Origin: Bacteroidales bacterium | Lineage (GTDB): Bacteria > Bacteroidota > Bacteroidia > Bacteroidales > UBA932 | Reading direction: 5' to 3' | Assembly (NCBI GenBank): GCA_017529425.1 | Contig: JAFXNQ010000041.1 | Location: forward strand, 62,001 to 126,000 | DNA length: 64,000 bases | Shown: in pieces, positions 51,501 to 59,744 of the stretch | Position numbering within the stretch: the stretch's first letter is position 1 | Layout of the letters: each line of letters begins with the position of its first letter | The notes under the pieces: model-generated | Told to the model about the DNA's origin: nothing | The model's database searches: none | Seen by the model: only the letters and a program-made list of their open reading frames with translations | Position numbers and translations under genes: made by a program

Positions 51501-53537
51501 TTACCAGTGTTCTTTAGATAGGACCTCTCCCGTATCGGTAATGAGCAGTAAATGCAGCAAACCAGCCGAGGGAGGATACGCCGTTTCGCAGGCGGTGTGG
51601 CAGCGCTGCATTAGGGTGCTGGTGAACAGGGCGAGGTCGGATTCGGAGAGACTCTCCTGGAGTTCGCGGGCGAGGGTCATCCCGTCTATAGCGTCCTGTG
51701 CCGCCTGCGAGCAGCCGGCCTCGGTCGCCAGTCCCTTCAGAAACGCCTTGTTCATCACTACGTTCTTGCTGTGGGTATCCAGGTGTCCTTCTGCCAGTTT
51801 TACCGCCTTGCCCATCATTATACCCATAGTGACCTCCCTGATTCCGGCCTCAGCGGCAATCTTGAGGGTTTCGCCAATAAAGTTGCCGTAGTGGATGAAG
51901 GCCTGGGCCTGAGCGTCGGGGAAGCGCTGCTTGAGGTATGCCTCGCTCTTGGCTCCGGAATTGATTATCAGATGGGTTACGCCAACGGCTACCGCCACCT
52001 CAACCTCCAGCCGGAGAGCCTCCACAAAGGCTTCGTTAGAGAAGGGGCGCACCACACCTGAAGTGCCTATGATGGAGATTCCGTCCACCACTCCAAGTTT
52101 GGGGTTGAAGGTTCTCCGGGCCAGTTCCCGGCCGCCGGGAACGGAGATTGTCACATCCAATCCGCCGCTGTAAAGGGCGCCAAGTTCGCGGGTCATCATT
52201 TCGCGTGGGACGCGGTTGATTGCCGGGCCGCCGATTTCCAGCCCCAGACCGGGGAGCGTCACCCGCCCTACCCCTTCGCCCTGGAGGAAGCGGATGGCTC
52301 CAGCAGGACGAGGCTCGCTTTGTGCAGGGTCAGAACAGATGGCTGTCACAAAAGCCGGAGCGTTCTCTCCTGATGAATCAGAGTAAATCTGGGCATCCGC
52401 TCTGCCGGCATAGGCCACCGTTGCGACTACGCTGATACCGTTGGTAACGTCGGGATCGTCGCCAGCATCCTTTATCACAGTAGCCGTACCGGTGCGTCCG
52501 TCACTGAAGACGTCGGTCACGGGCAGCCGCAGCCGCTCGCCATTGGGGAAGGTTATTTCTACCTCATCGATAATATCCTCTTGACGGTCAGCATCACCCC
52601 CTCCTTTCGATACAGGAAGGGAAAGAATCGCAGAAGGCGCATCCAACGCATTATCCTCATATTTCCCATACCCCAGCAACGCCATCAGTGCAGCTTTGGC
52701 AGCAGCGGTGGCGCACGCTCCGGTGGTGAAGCCGCTTCGCAGCGCAAAGAAGCCGGGCGCCAGCCGTTCGACTGCCTTTCGAAGGCCAATCTCGCCGGTG
52801 ACGGTTTCAAAGCTTACGGGGAGCGCAGGACGCTTCACAGCATACACGGGAATGCCCGCCTTGCGAGCCGCATCCACCTTGGCGCCGAATCCACCCGACT
52901 CGCCGCTCTCTTTGGTGAGTATGGCCTGCGGATGAATCTGTTCTATGAGGGAGGTTGCGTCGTACTCTTCGTAATAAACCAGATGTGACGGATCAAAACC
53001 CTGCTCCAGAGCCTTCTGCATCGACTCTTCGCGATGCAGAATACGGAAGTAACAAGTATGTTTTTTCCAGTATGGTTCAAGCTTTGAGATGGTCTGGACG
53101 CCCGTCAGAGCCAGCAAAGAATCGATTCCATCTGCCTCCAGCTGCGCCATGGCATCGTCATAGCTTTCGCACCAGATTACAGACGTGTCGCGCTCCGGAT
53201 AGTTCCGCTCTACTCGCACCACCGGCAGATCCAGCGACTCCGCCACATCTGCCACCGTGCGATGGAGCTCCGAGGCAAAGGGGTGCGCCGCATCTATTAT
53301 CAGCCGGATGCCGTGCGAGGCGCAGAAAGCGGTCATCGCCTCAAAATCCATCGCACCCGTTATGTGCTCGCCGTTGCGGCACTCAATTTGCTGCAACTCG
53401 CCGCGGGTGGAGTACCAATACGGCTTGCCGGCCGCGTCGCAAACCCGCACCGCCAGCCGACCCTCGGTGGTACCTCCAAAAATCAGGATACCGGGGGCTG
53501 CGCCTGCAGCTGATATATCCGGGTCAGAATCCATCAA
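51501..53537 (-). CDS. CobK/CbiJ-CbiD fusion: precorrin-6A reductase and C1 methyltransferase
   Basis: This 678-residue protein fuses two corrin-ring enzymes. Residues about 16-260 are a CobK/CbiJ reductase, with ILIFGGTTEGRLAVRVCDAA and LIIDAAHPFASELHRTVADV plus LTKESGESGGFGAKVDAARK. From about 265 a CbiD domain begins LRSGFTTGACATAAAKAALM and goes on with EITFPNGERLRLPVTDVFSD and a late SGAKSEAYLKQRFP and MIGVMIGKAVKLAEGH-like MGIMMGKAVKLAEGHLDTHS. CbiD belongs to the anaerobic, early cobalt-insertion route. The end of the gene lies next to a terminator, and its start overlaps the CbiG-CobM stop by 4 bases. The fusion is known from other Bacteroidota. Confidence 0.92.
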   Translation of the reverse strand: MMDSDPDISAAGAAPGILIFGGTTEGRLAVRVCDAAGKPYWYSTRGELQQIECRNGEHITGAMDFEAMTAFCASHGIRLIIDAAHPFASELHRTVADVAESLDLPVVRVERNYPERDTSVIWCESYDDAMAQLEADGIDSLLALTGVQTISKLEPYWKKHTCYFRILHREESMQKALEQGFDPSHLVYYEEYDATSLIEQIHPQAILTKESGESGGFGAKVDAARKAGIPVYAVKRPALPVSFETVTGEIGLRKAVERLAPGFFALRSGFTTGACATAAAKAALMALLGYGKYEDNALDAPSAILSLPVSKGGGDADRQEDIIDEVEITFPNGERLRLPVTDVFSDGRTGTATVIKDAGDDPDVTNGISVVATVAYAGRADAQIYSDSSGENAPAFVTAICSDPAQSEPRPAGAIRFLQGEGVGRVTLPGLGLEIGGPAINRVPREMMTRELGALYSGGLDVTISVPGGRELARRTFNPKLGVVDGISIIGTSGVVRPFSNEAFVEALRLEVEVAVAVGVTHLIINSGAKSEAYLKQRFPDAQAQAFIHYGNFIGETLKIAAEAGIREVTMGIMMGKAVKLAEGHLDTHSKNVVMNKAFLKGLATEAGCSQAAQDAIDGMTLARELQESLSESDLALFTSTLMQRCHTACETAYPPSAGLLHLLLITDTGEVLSKEHW

Positions 53538-55327
53538 TTCCTGAATAAATGTTTGAATTCGTCGGCGTAGAGGCGGGAGAGCCCTTCGCGGTTGCCTATG
53601 GCGTCGCCCACTACCAGCAATGTGGTAAGGGTGAGGTTATTGTCGCGGACTAAGGCGGCCAGGTCCTTCAACTGCCCACGATATATCTTCTCTTCTTTCC
53701 AGGTAAGTTTGTAGCAGGCAGCAACGGGGGTCGCCGGGGGATATTCCTGCAGGAGCTCTGCCTGGACCTCCTCCGCAATGGCGGCGGAGAGATAGATGCA
53801 CATTGTACTGCGGCTCTGGGCCAGTTTATGGAGCTGTTCGCGCTCCGGCATCGGGGTACGCCCCTCGCCGCGGGTCAAGATTATGGTCTGTACCTTCTCC
53901 GGGATTGTAAACTGCGAGCGAAGTACCGCTGCAGCTGCCTGGAAGGCCGATATGCCGGGGGTGATGTGATAGCTCATCCCGTAGCGGTCAAAGAAGGCCA
54001 TCTGCTCCTGGATGGCGCCGTAGATGCAGGGGTCGCCGGTGTGCAGGCGTACCACCAGCAGGCCGCGGTCGTAGAACTCCTTCATCAGGGCAAACTGCTC
54101 TTCCAGGTTCATGGATGCGGAACTGCGCACGGTGCATCCCGGCTTTGCGTAGAACGTGAGTTCCACCGGGACAAGGCTGCCGGCGTAAAGAATCAAATCT
54201 GCGTTCTGAAGGAACCTCTTGCCACGGACAGAAACCAGTTCCGGGTCGCCGGGGCCGGCGCCGACTATCTCTATATGACCGCTGCGGACGCCTTTGAAAT
54301 CGGCCGCCAGGGCAAAGGTAAAGTCGTTGCCCTCTGTGAGTTTGCATTTCTGTTTCTCTATCAGCAGCGGGCCACCTTGCGCAGCCACCAGCGACGCCGA
54401 CTCCGCAACTCCGTAACAACCAGTCACCTCAAAAGCCTTATCTGAAGGATTGGGAACGGCTATCTGCTTCAGTTCTTCTGCAGGGTAAATATTTATGGCC
54501 GCGCCTTTGAAATGCTGTTGCAGGGCCTCCAGCAGCGGCTCATCTTTCTTGAGTTCTATAGTGGATATGTCGGCCAAAGAGCGGGCGGAAAGTCCTTTGG
54601 CCGCCAGCTGCTCTTCTATGAACTGCGGGATTCCAGCAGGGTCGCACTGCTTGCGGCAGCCAACGCCCAGATGCAGCACCCGCGGACGGAAAACAAGCAC
54701 AGGAATCGTGCAGGATGGCAACAGCCGTGGTGTTACAGCTATCAGCAGCTCGAACTGCTCAAAATCGATATCCTCAACCTTGTAAAACACCTTCACGTGC
54801 CCGGGCAGTGAACTCTCCAGGTAGTCGGTACCAGCGTCGCGTACCTGCAACAGCAGCGCCGTGGGTTTCTTGGCCACGAAGGCGAAGATGGCCCGGTTCA
54901 TCGCCGCCGGGGTCGCCTCCACAGCCCAGCCGAAACGTGCCGACAGGGTATCCAGCGCCCATAGTCCTTCGCCGTCACTCTGGGTTGTGACCACCGCCTG
55001 CGCTCCGATTATGCCGGCGATGCGACGCGCCAGATCGTTGGCACCGCCGATATGGCCCGACACCACCGGAATCACAAACTGGCCTCCGGAGGGTATGCAA
55101 ACCACCGCCGGGTCTTCATATTTGCTTTTCAGCAGAGGGGCGATGGCGCGTACGCAGATGCCCATGGCACCTATGAAAACCACGTTATCCAGTTGCGGCC
55201 AATTCTCCTTAAGGAGAGCGGAATATGAGCCCTCCCCTTTTGCGAAGAGCTCAAAACCCAGCTCGCCGCGCAACTGTTCTGCCATTGCGCGCGACGATTC
55301 ACTGATATAGATTATTACCGATTTCAT
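53534..55327 (-). CDS. CbiG-CobM fusion: ring-opening hydrolase and C11 methyltransferase
   Basis: This 597-residue protein combines CbiG (about residues 1-335) and CobM/CbiF (about 350-597). CbiG features are FIGAMGICVRAIAPLLKSKY, VSGHIGGANDLARRIAGIIG and VVTTQSDGEG, with the small C-terminal CbiG domain beginning LGVGCRKQCD. The SAM methyltransferase starts IEIVGAGPGDPELVSVRGKR and shows LILYAGSLVP, RLHTGDPCIYGAIQEQM and the late YPPATPVAACYKLTWKEEK. Joining the enzymes that open the ring at C20 and methylate C11 would help pass an unstable intermediate. It is coupled to both neighbours by 4-base overlaps. Confidence 0.93.
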   Translation of the reverse strand: MKSVIIYISESSRAMAEQLRGELGFELFAKGEGSYSALLKENWPQLDNVVFIGAMGICVRAIAPLLKSKYEDPAVVCIPSGGQFVIPVVSGHIGGANDLARRIAGIIGAQAVVTTQSDGEGLWALDTLSARFGWAVEATPAAMNRAIFAFVAKKPTALLLQVRDAGTDYLESSLPGHVKVFYKVEDIDFEQFELLIAVTPRLLPSCTIPVLVFRPRVLHLGVGCRKQCDPAGIPQFIEEQLAAKGLSARSLADISTIELKKDEPLLEALQQHFKGAAINIYPAEELKQIAVPNPSDKAFEVTGCYGVAESASLVAAQGGPLLIEKQKCKLTEGNDFTFALAADFKGVRSGHIEIVGAGPGDPELVSVRGKRFLQNADLILYAGSLVPVELTFYAKPGCTVRSSASMNLEEQFALMKEFYDRGLLVVRLHTGDPCIYGAIQEQMAFFDRYGMSYHITPGISAFQAAAAVLRSQFTIPEKVQTIILTRGEGRTPMPEREQLHKLAQSRSTMCIYLSAAIAEEVQAELLQEYPPATPVAACYKLTWKEEKIYRGQLKDLAALVRDNNLTLTTLLVVGDAIGNREGLSRLYADEFKHLFRN

Positions 55328-56508
55328 TCTGCGCGGAGTATTTCTATCGGGTTGAAACTGTCTATTGCCACGCGGCGGGAGATCATCACCCTCCGTCCCT
55401 GCGCCGCCACGGCCTCCTGAAACATATCGTAGCTCTCCGGGGTGACGGAGTTAAACACTATGACGCCGCCGGGGAGCAGCACCTCGCTCACGCGGGCCAC
55501 TATCTCTTTGAGTTTGCCGCCGTGACCGCCGATGAACACTGCGTCGGGTGCGGGCAGCGTGGAGAGGTTGGCCGCCATAAAATCGCCCATGACCGGCGTG
55601 ATGCCGGGGGCACCGAAGCGGCGGGCGTTGCGCACCAGGATGTCTTCACACTCCGGACGGATTTCAAAAGATGTAACCTTCAGGTGCGGGAACTGAAGCC
55701 GGGCCTCTATGGAGACGCTCCCGGTGCAAAAGCCTATGTCCCAGAACGATTTGCGGCGGGGCAAGTCCAGTTCACGGAGTGTCAGCAGCCGGATGGGGGC
55801 CTTGGTTATCATATTCACCCGGCCGTCCAGCAGGTCGAACTCGTTCTCAGGGATGCCGAATGGGCGTGGACGGGACTCCGTCTGCTCCATAATCATGCAG
55901 TTGGGGGTGGCGAATTCGGCGTCGGCAGCCTCTTTCACAGAGAAGCTCCGCACCCGCTCAGAGGCCTCGTTCCCCAGCTGTTCTCCCACCGTAATCCGGT
56001 AATTATCATAGCCGTATTCATACATCCGGGCAGCAATTGCGGCCGGCGTCTTCACCTTATCGGTAAGCACGCCGATAAGCCGCTCGCCCAGTATCAGCGC
56101 CTGGTCAAATGCATCCCACGGCCGTCCGGTGAGCGACACGCACCGCATATCGGCATAAGGCAGGAGCATTCTGTGCGCCAACATTTGAAGCGAATTTGCA
56201 GCGGGAAAAACCGCAATCTCTGCCTCGGGGAACTCACGCTTCAGAGTCACGCCAAAGCCGTAGAAAAGCGGGTCGCCAGAGGCAAACACCACTATATCGT
56301 CGTATTTCTTATACTCTTCAAAAACGGCTTCCAGTGGCACCGTGATATCTATCCAAACGGCATCGGCTGGCAGCAGCGATGCCACTATCTCGTGATGACG
56401 CTTGCCGCCGGAAAAGACACGACCGGCAGTTATCAAGTTCATAACCTGCGGCGGGAACCATACCTGCCGACTGTCGGACATCCCGATTACTGTGAATTTC
56501 TTACACAT
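55324..56508 (-). CDS. cobL: Precorrin-6Y C5,15-methyltransferase (decarboxylating), CbiE-CbiT
   Basis: This 394-residue protein has two methyltransferase domains. The N-terminal CbiE part (about 1-205) includes FTVIGMSDSRQVWFPPQVMN, VFASGDPLFYGFGVTLKREF and CVSLTGRPWDAFDQAL. The C-terminal CbiT part, a class I methyltransferase, has DLPRRKSFWDIGFCTGSVSI, then EARLQFPHLKVTSFEIRPEC and AVFIGGHGGKLKEIVARVSE. It methylates C5 and C15 and removes the C12 acetate carboxyl. The start overlaps the stop of the cobJ-cobH gene by 8 bases. Length agrees with full-length CobL. Confidence 0.95.
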   Translation of the reverse strand: MCKKFTVIGMSDSRQVWFPPQVMNLITAGRVFSGGKRHHEIVASLLPADAVWIDITVPLEAVFEEYKKYDDIVVFASGDPLFYGFGVTLKREFPEAEIAVFPAANSLQMLAHRMLLPYADMRCVSLTGRPWDAFDQALILGERLIGVLTDKVKTPAAIAARMYEYGYDNYRITVGEQLGNEASERVRSFSVKEAADAEFATPNCMIMEQTESRPRPFGIPENEFDLLDGRVNMITKAPIRLLTLRELDLPRRKSFWDIGFCTGSVSIEARLQFPHLKVTSFEIRPECEDILVRNARRFGAPGITPVMGDFMAANLSTLPAPDAVFIGGHGGKLKEIVARVSEVLLPGGVIVFNSVTPESYDMFQEAVAAQGRRVMISRRVAIDSFNPIEILRAE

Positions 56509-57907
56509 CGCGACCCGGTTTTAAAGATGCGGCATCGTCAAAAGTCAGGATTGCATTGCAAAGGGTTGCAGCCAAATTGCTGCCGCCTTTGCGACCTTCA
56601 ACAATTATCTTGGGGATATCCTTGAAAGGCTTGACCATGTGTTTACTCTCGCGCACATGCACGAACCCCACCGGGGCTGCGATGATGCCTGCCGGGCGGG
56701 CCTTGCCCAGACGTATCAGCGAGCAGAGCTCCATCAGCGCCGTGGGGGCGTTGCCAAAGGCGAACAGGGCGTCGGGGTGCTCCTCTACCGCCAGCCGTAT
56801 TCCCGCCTGGGTGCGGGTAATGCCCTCCGTGGCGGACATCTCCGCCACTCGGGGATCGCTCAGGTAGCATTTCACCTCAGCCCCAAGCCGCGCCAGGGCA
56901 CCTTTGCGGACGCCTGCGGTGACCATAGTGACGTCGGTGATTATCGTCTTGATGCGGCCGCTCGCACACCCTTCGTAAAGGGTCTCCATGGCGTTATCGT
57001 CCACATGGAGGATGTTCTCCATGTCAAAATCGGCGGTGGTATGGATGGCATGCAGCAGCGCCCATTTGCGACCGAGGGGCATCTCAGGCTTGCGGAGCAT
57101 CTTCTCTATGGTGCGGAAACTCTCGGTCATTATCTCCTGCCCTATCCGCCCGCTTCCGGCTGCATCTTCGCGGTAATATCCGCGCGGGGTGATGAATTTG
57201 CCGCCATCTACGTAAGATTGTGAGTTCCCGATGATTACCACGGTAAACATATCCACCTGCTCCGGGTCAAGAGCGGAAATTGTGGTGATGCTCATGCTCT
57301 GATCTTCCCGCCCGCCCTGGCGCACCAGGCCGACCGGAGTATCCGGGCTGCGGTGCTTGAGGAATATCTCCTGCAGTCGATACAACTGCCAGTAGCGGCC
57401 GTGGCTGCGGGGGTTATATACCGCGGTGACAAAGTCGCCTATGGCTGCGGCGGTGATGCGGGCCTCTATCTTCTCCCATGGGGTCATCAGATCAGAGAGA
57501 GATATCAGGCAGAGGTCGTGGCCGATGGGGGCGCCCAGCAGCGAGGCGGCCTTCTGGAAGGCGCTGATACCGGGCAGGACCTCGATTTCCATGTCACTGG
57601 CCCGTTCCTTTTTCATCTCCAGAATCAGCGGAGCCATGCCGTAGATGCCTGCATCTCCAGAGCTGATAATGCACACGGTTTTACCCTGTTCGGCCTGTTC
57701 AAAGGCCTGCATTGCGCGCTCCCGCTCCTTTTTCATTCCGGTGTCAATACACTCGGCGCCAGGCTTGAGGTAGGACTCAATGAACTGGAAATAATACTTG
57801 TAGCCAATCACTACATCTGCACGGCCAATGGCATCCAGCACTGCACCGGTGATGTCGCCGGCGCTCCCGGGCCCGATGCCCGCCACAATAATCTTTGGTT
57901 CGCTCAT
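56501..57907 (-). CDS. CobJ-CobH fusion: precorrin-3B C17-methyltransferase and precorrin-8X methylmutase
   Basis: This 468-residue protein starts with a CobJ/CbiH domain: IIVAGIGPGSAGDITGAVLD, then ISSGDAGIYGMAPLILEM and LPGISAFQKAASLLGAPIGH, ending near residue 245 with VIIGNSQSY. From about 260 a CobH/CbiC mutase follows: FRTIEKMLRKPEMPLGRKWA, LLHAIHTTADFDMENILHVD with the catalytic histidine, then VTMVTAGVRKGALARLGAEV and IIAAPVGFVHVRESKHMV. The fusion is usual in this phylum. It is the first gene of its operon. The 5' region has no B12 riboswitch that I can find; instead a repeat array and gene debris lie there. Confidence 0.94.
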   Translation of the reverse strand: MSEPKIIVAGIGPGSAGDITGAVLDAIGRADVVIGYKYYFQFIESYLKPGAECIDTGMKKERERAMQAFEQAEQGKTVCIISSGDAGIYGMAPLILEMKKERASDMEIEVLPGISAFQKAASLLGAPIGHDLCLISLSDLMTPWEKIEARITAAAIGDFVTAVYNPRSHGRYWQLYRLQEIFLKHRSPDTPVGLVRQGGREDQSMSITTISALDPEQVDMFTVVIIGNSQSYVDGGKFITPRGYYREDAAGSGRIGQEIMTESFRTIEKMLRKPEMPLGRKWALLHAIHTTADFDMENILHVDDNAMETLYEGCASGRIKTIITDVTMVTAGVRKGALARLGAEVKCYLSDPRVAEMSATEGITRTQAGIRLAVEEHPDALFAFGNAPTALMELCSLIRLGKARPAGIIAAPVGFVHVRESKHMVKPFKDIPKIIVEGRKGGSNLAATLCNAILTFDDAASLKPGRDV

Positions 57908-57974
57908 ATCATGCGAATTTACTAATTTATCCTGACATTGCCCACCATCTTTCTCCCAATTGCCGCCGGGGCGG

Positions 57975-58211
57975 GGATCTCAGTACCCATCGGATTACTG
58001 GCTCAGGCGAAAGTCTCCGGCCTATCGGCCCCGGCAGGGGTCACCTCTCGCTGACTTTGTTCCATTCCAGGCGGAAGTCTTCGGCTTTCCGGCTAGGCTG
58101 GGATCTCAGTACCTACTGGATTCGTTCCGCAGAGATGAGTATCTCCGGGCTATCGCCGCAGCTGAGATCTCACCTCGCTGACTTTGTTCCAGTCCAGGCG
58201 GGAATCTCCGG
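57975..58211. repeat. Two imperfect direct copies of a 126-base unit
   Basis: A unit beginning GGATCTCAGTACC starts at 57975 and again at 58101. Both contain CGCTGACTTTGTTCCA (58049 and 58174 areas), CCAGGCGG and TCTCCGGCCTA-like ends. The copies differ by scattered substitutions and small indels. They lie between the start of the cobJ-cobH gene and the enolase fragment, where a promoter should be. No gene is seen in them. Confidence 0.75.
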
Positions 58212-58404
58212 CCTACTTTCTTGGTACCGTTCTTGATCTGGCGGTAGTCATAGAACCATTCGCCGTTCACCATTCCCGCTCTCCCGTACTGCGAACTCGC
58301 TGGCAGTGCAGTCCATAGCAATCTTGATATCCTTACCGGTCGCGTAGCCAGCCTTCTTGATAGCCTCGACAATAGTAAATTGGGAGCGTAACCACCTCGT
58401 CACC
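58212..58404 (-). pseudogene. Decayed enolase fragment
   Basis: On the minus strand, allowing frameshifts, the sequence reads as the middle of an enolase. From 58404 GDEGGYAP appears if one base is restored in the run GACGAGGTGG. TIVEAIKKAGYATGKDIKIA then MDCTASEF follows in one frame, and NGEWFYDYRQIKNGTKK in another. These match the enolase stretch around the GDEGGFAP motif. About nine codons between GYAP and TIVEAI are missing and at least one further indel is present, so it cannot be functional. A full eno gene is not in the window. It was probably left by a past duplication, transfer or repeat-mediated rearrangement. Confidence 0.75.
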
Positions 58405-59345
58405 TACCCCCTGTTCCGACCCAGCAGGCGCAGCACCTCCTCCCTGCCAAACTCGAATGCCCGCGCAAGTTGAGCGGAGTCAGTTCGGTAACAGTTCGAC
58501 ACATATTTTAGCAATCGGGCCCGCTTATCCAGAGGCAATTCGTGAACCGGTTTCTGGAACCAGCGTCCGGAGATGTCGTTCACAGCGTTCAAGAAATCGG
58601 TATCACTGCGCCTGACCCGCGGAGCGTCAATCAAAGAACTCTGCATCTCGGCAGTATTTACGCCGCCAATCATCCTGAGAAAGTAAGACTGGTCATTCAG
58701 GAATGCCTTCTCGACATAATGCCAGTCACAGATGGTAGCCGGCTCAAGCTCCAGATGCTCGTTCAGCAGCCACGGGACATCACTCAGGTCATCATCGGTA
58801 TGCATAACAGCGCGCTTCTCGCGGCGGGACAAGCCGGAAACCCGGTATGTCCCTTTGTTCTTGTCCGGGATTCCTCCGCAAAATATTCCCCGGAAACCGG
58901 TCCAACGATAAGTCTGGATGCTCTCCGCACCATTGTCCATCGCATTGCGGACGACATATGCTATTGCGTTGCGCAGATAGTAATCGGAATAAAGATAAAT
59001 CGCACTCACGTCCACACCCTTCATCACGGACTGATCCGAGTATTTACGGGAGAAATACATCGGGTAGATACGCTTAACCTCGGCAGCAAACGCATTGGCG
59101 GCTCCCTGGTCCGTGGCAAGAATTACGCAATGGGCGTGATTGGACACAACGGCGTAAATCACAAGAATCACATTCCTGCGCCTTGCACATACGCAAATAA
59201 TCTTTACGAACGTGTTGTAGTCGGCATCGTCCCGACAAAGGATCCTGGTCTCGTGCCCTTCCAGAGAAACGTGGAATGGAAAAACTTTGGCAATAGTGCC
59301 ATCCGGCAGCTCCCGGTACGGATTTCTTTCAAATCTACTCTTCAT
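58404..59345 (-). CDS. REP-associated tyrosine transposase (Y1/HUH type)
   Basis: This protein of about 313 residues, starting at 59345 with MKSRFERNPYRELPDG, is a single-domain HUH transposase of the IS200/RAYT group. The HUH motif is VVSNHAHCVI with His70 and His72. The catalytic tyrosine region is YYLRNAIAYVVRNAMDNGAE, the counterpart of YIHRNPVRAG in this group. A C-terminal helical domain follows that resembles the DnaA-like or helix-turn-helix tail seen in some members (LLKYVSNCYRTDSAQLARAF). The frame remains open upstream to 59519, but that stretch is a translated 24-base tandem repeat. Inverted repeats lie just beyond (59579-59706). It splits the B12 cluster. Confidence 0.85.
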   Translation of the reverse strand: MKSRFERNPYRELPDGTIAKVFPFHVSLEGHETRILCRDDADYNTFVKIICVCARRRNVILVIYAVVSNHAHCVILATDQGAANAFAAEVKRIYPMYFSRKYSDQSVMKGVDVSAIYLYSDYYLRNAIAYVVRNAMDNGAESIQTYRWTGFRGIFCGGIPDKNKGTYRVSGLSRREKRAVMHTDDDLSDVPWLLNEHLELEPATICDWHYVEKAFLNDQSYFLRMIGGVNTAEMQSSLIDAPRVRRSDTDFLNAVNDISGRWFQKPVHELPLDKRARLLKYVSNCYRTDSAQLARAFEFGREEVLRLLGRNRG

Positions 59346-59461
59346 ATCAAACTGTTTTAATCCGTCCTTCAACAAAAAGACTACGCAAGTTATGAAAGTG
59401 ATTCTGAACTGCAATATGTCTGGGGCTATTTTTACGCCATTCTTTACCAACATCAATTCCC

Positions 59462-59545
59462 AGGCACGCACGGGATTGGCCTGGTGGGTACGCACAGTAT
59501 TGACCTGGTGGGTGCGCACAGTATTGGCCTGGTGGGTATCCCGGG
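59462..59545. repeat. 24-base tandem repeats upstream of the transposase
   Basis: Units at 59483-59506 and 59507-59530 read GGTGGGT-A/G-CGCACAGTATTG-A/G-CCT and differ at two positions. A diverged unit precedes them (about 59463-59482) and a partial one follows from 59531. The array lies between the transposase and the nested inverted repeats. Confidence 0.85.
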
Positions 59546-59578
59546 ATTCAAGGCTCTGGACAAAGATGGATTAGTGTC

Positions 59579-59706
59579 AAGTGGACGAGGTCCTATGAAA
59601 AGGCGGGTACCTTGTCCACCCACATTTTGTAATAGATTGGTTATCTGAGTCTTCCAAAAAGAAGGTGGACGAGATACCCCCACACCCGAGGGGACCTCGT
59701 CCACTT
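59579..59706. repeat. Nested inverted repeats, REP/BIME-like or MITE-like
   Basis: AAGTGGACGAGGTCC (59579-59593) and its exact inverse GGACCTCGTCCACTT (59692-59706) enclose a second, imperfect inverted pair: GGTACCTTGTCCACC (59606-59620) and GGTGGACGAGATACC (59664-59678). All four arms share the core GTGGACGAG. The structure is typical of bacterial interspersed mosaic elements mobilised by RAYT proteins such as the neighbour at 58404. It occupies most of the leader of the adenosyltransferase gene. Confidence 0.85.
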
Positions 59707-59744
59707 TGACTGTCTTTTTCGTCTAAAATGCGTAAATTAGCGGT

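Noticed and set aside
57908..58211. Cobalamin riboswitch ahead of the corrin operon
   Set aside because: I looked for the conserved GCCACTG-type core and B12 box here and before the adenosyltransferase and saw none; a covariance-model search would settle it.
59346..59519. N-terminal extension of the transposase
   Set aside because: The extra 58 residues translate a 24-base tandem repeat and an unrelated stretch; family members start close to the MKSRFERNPYRE point.
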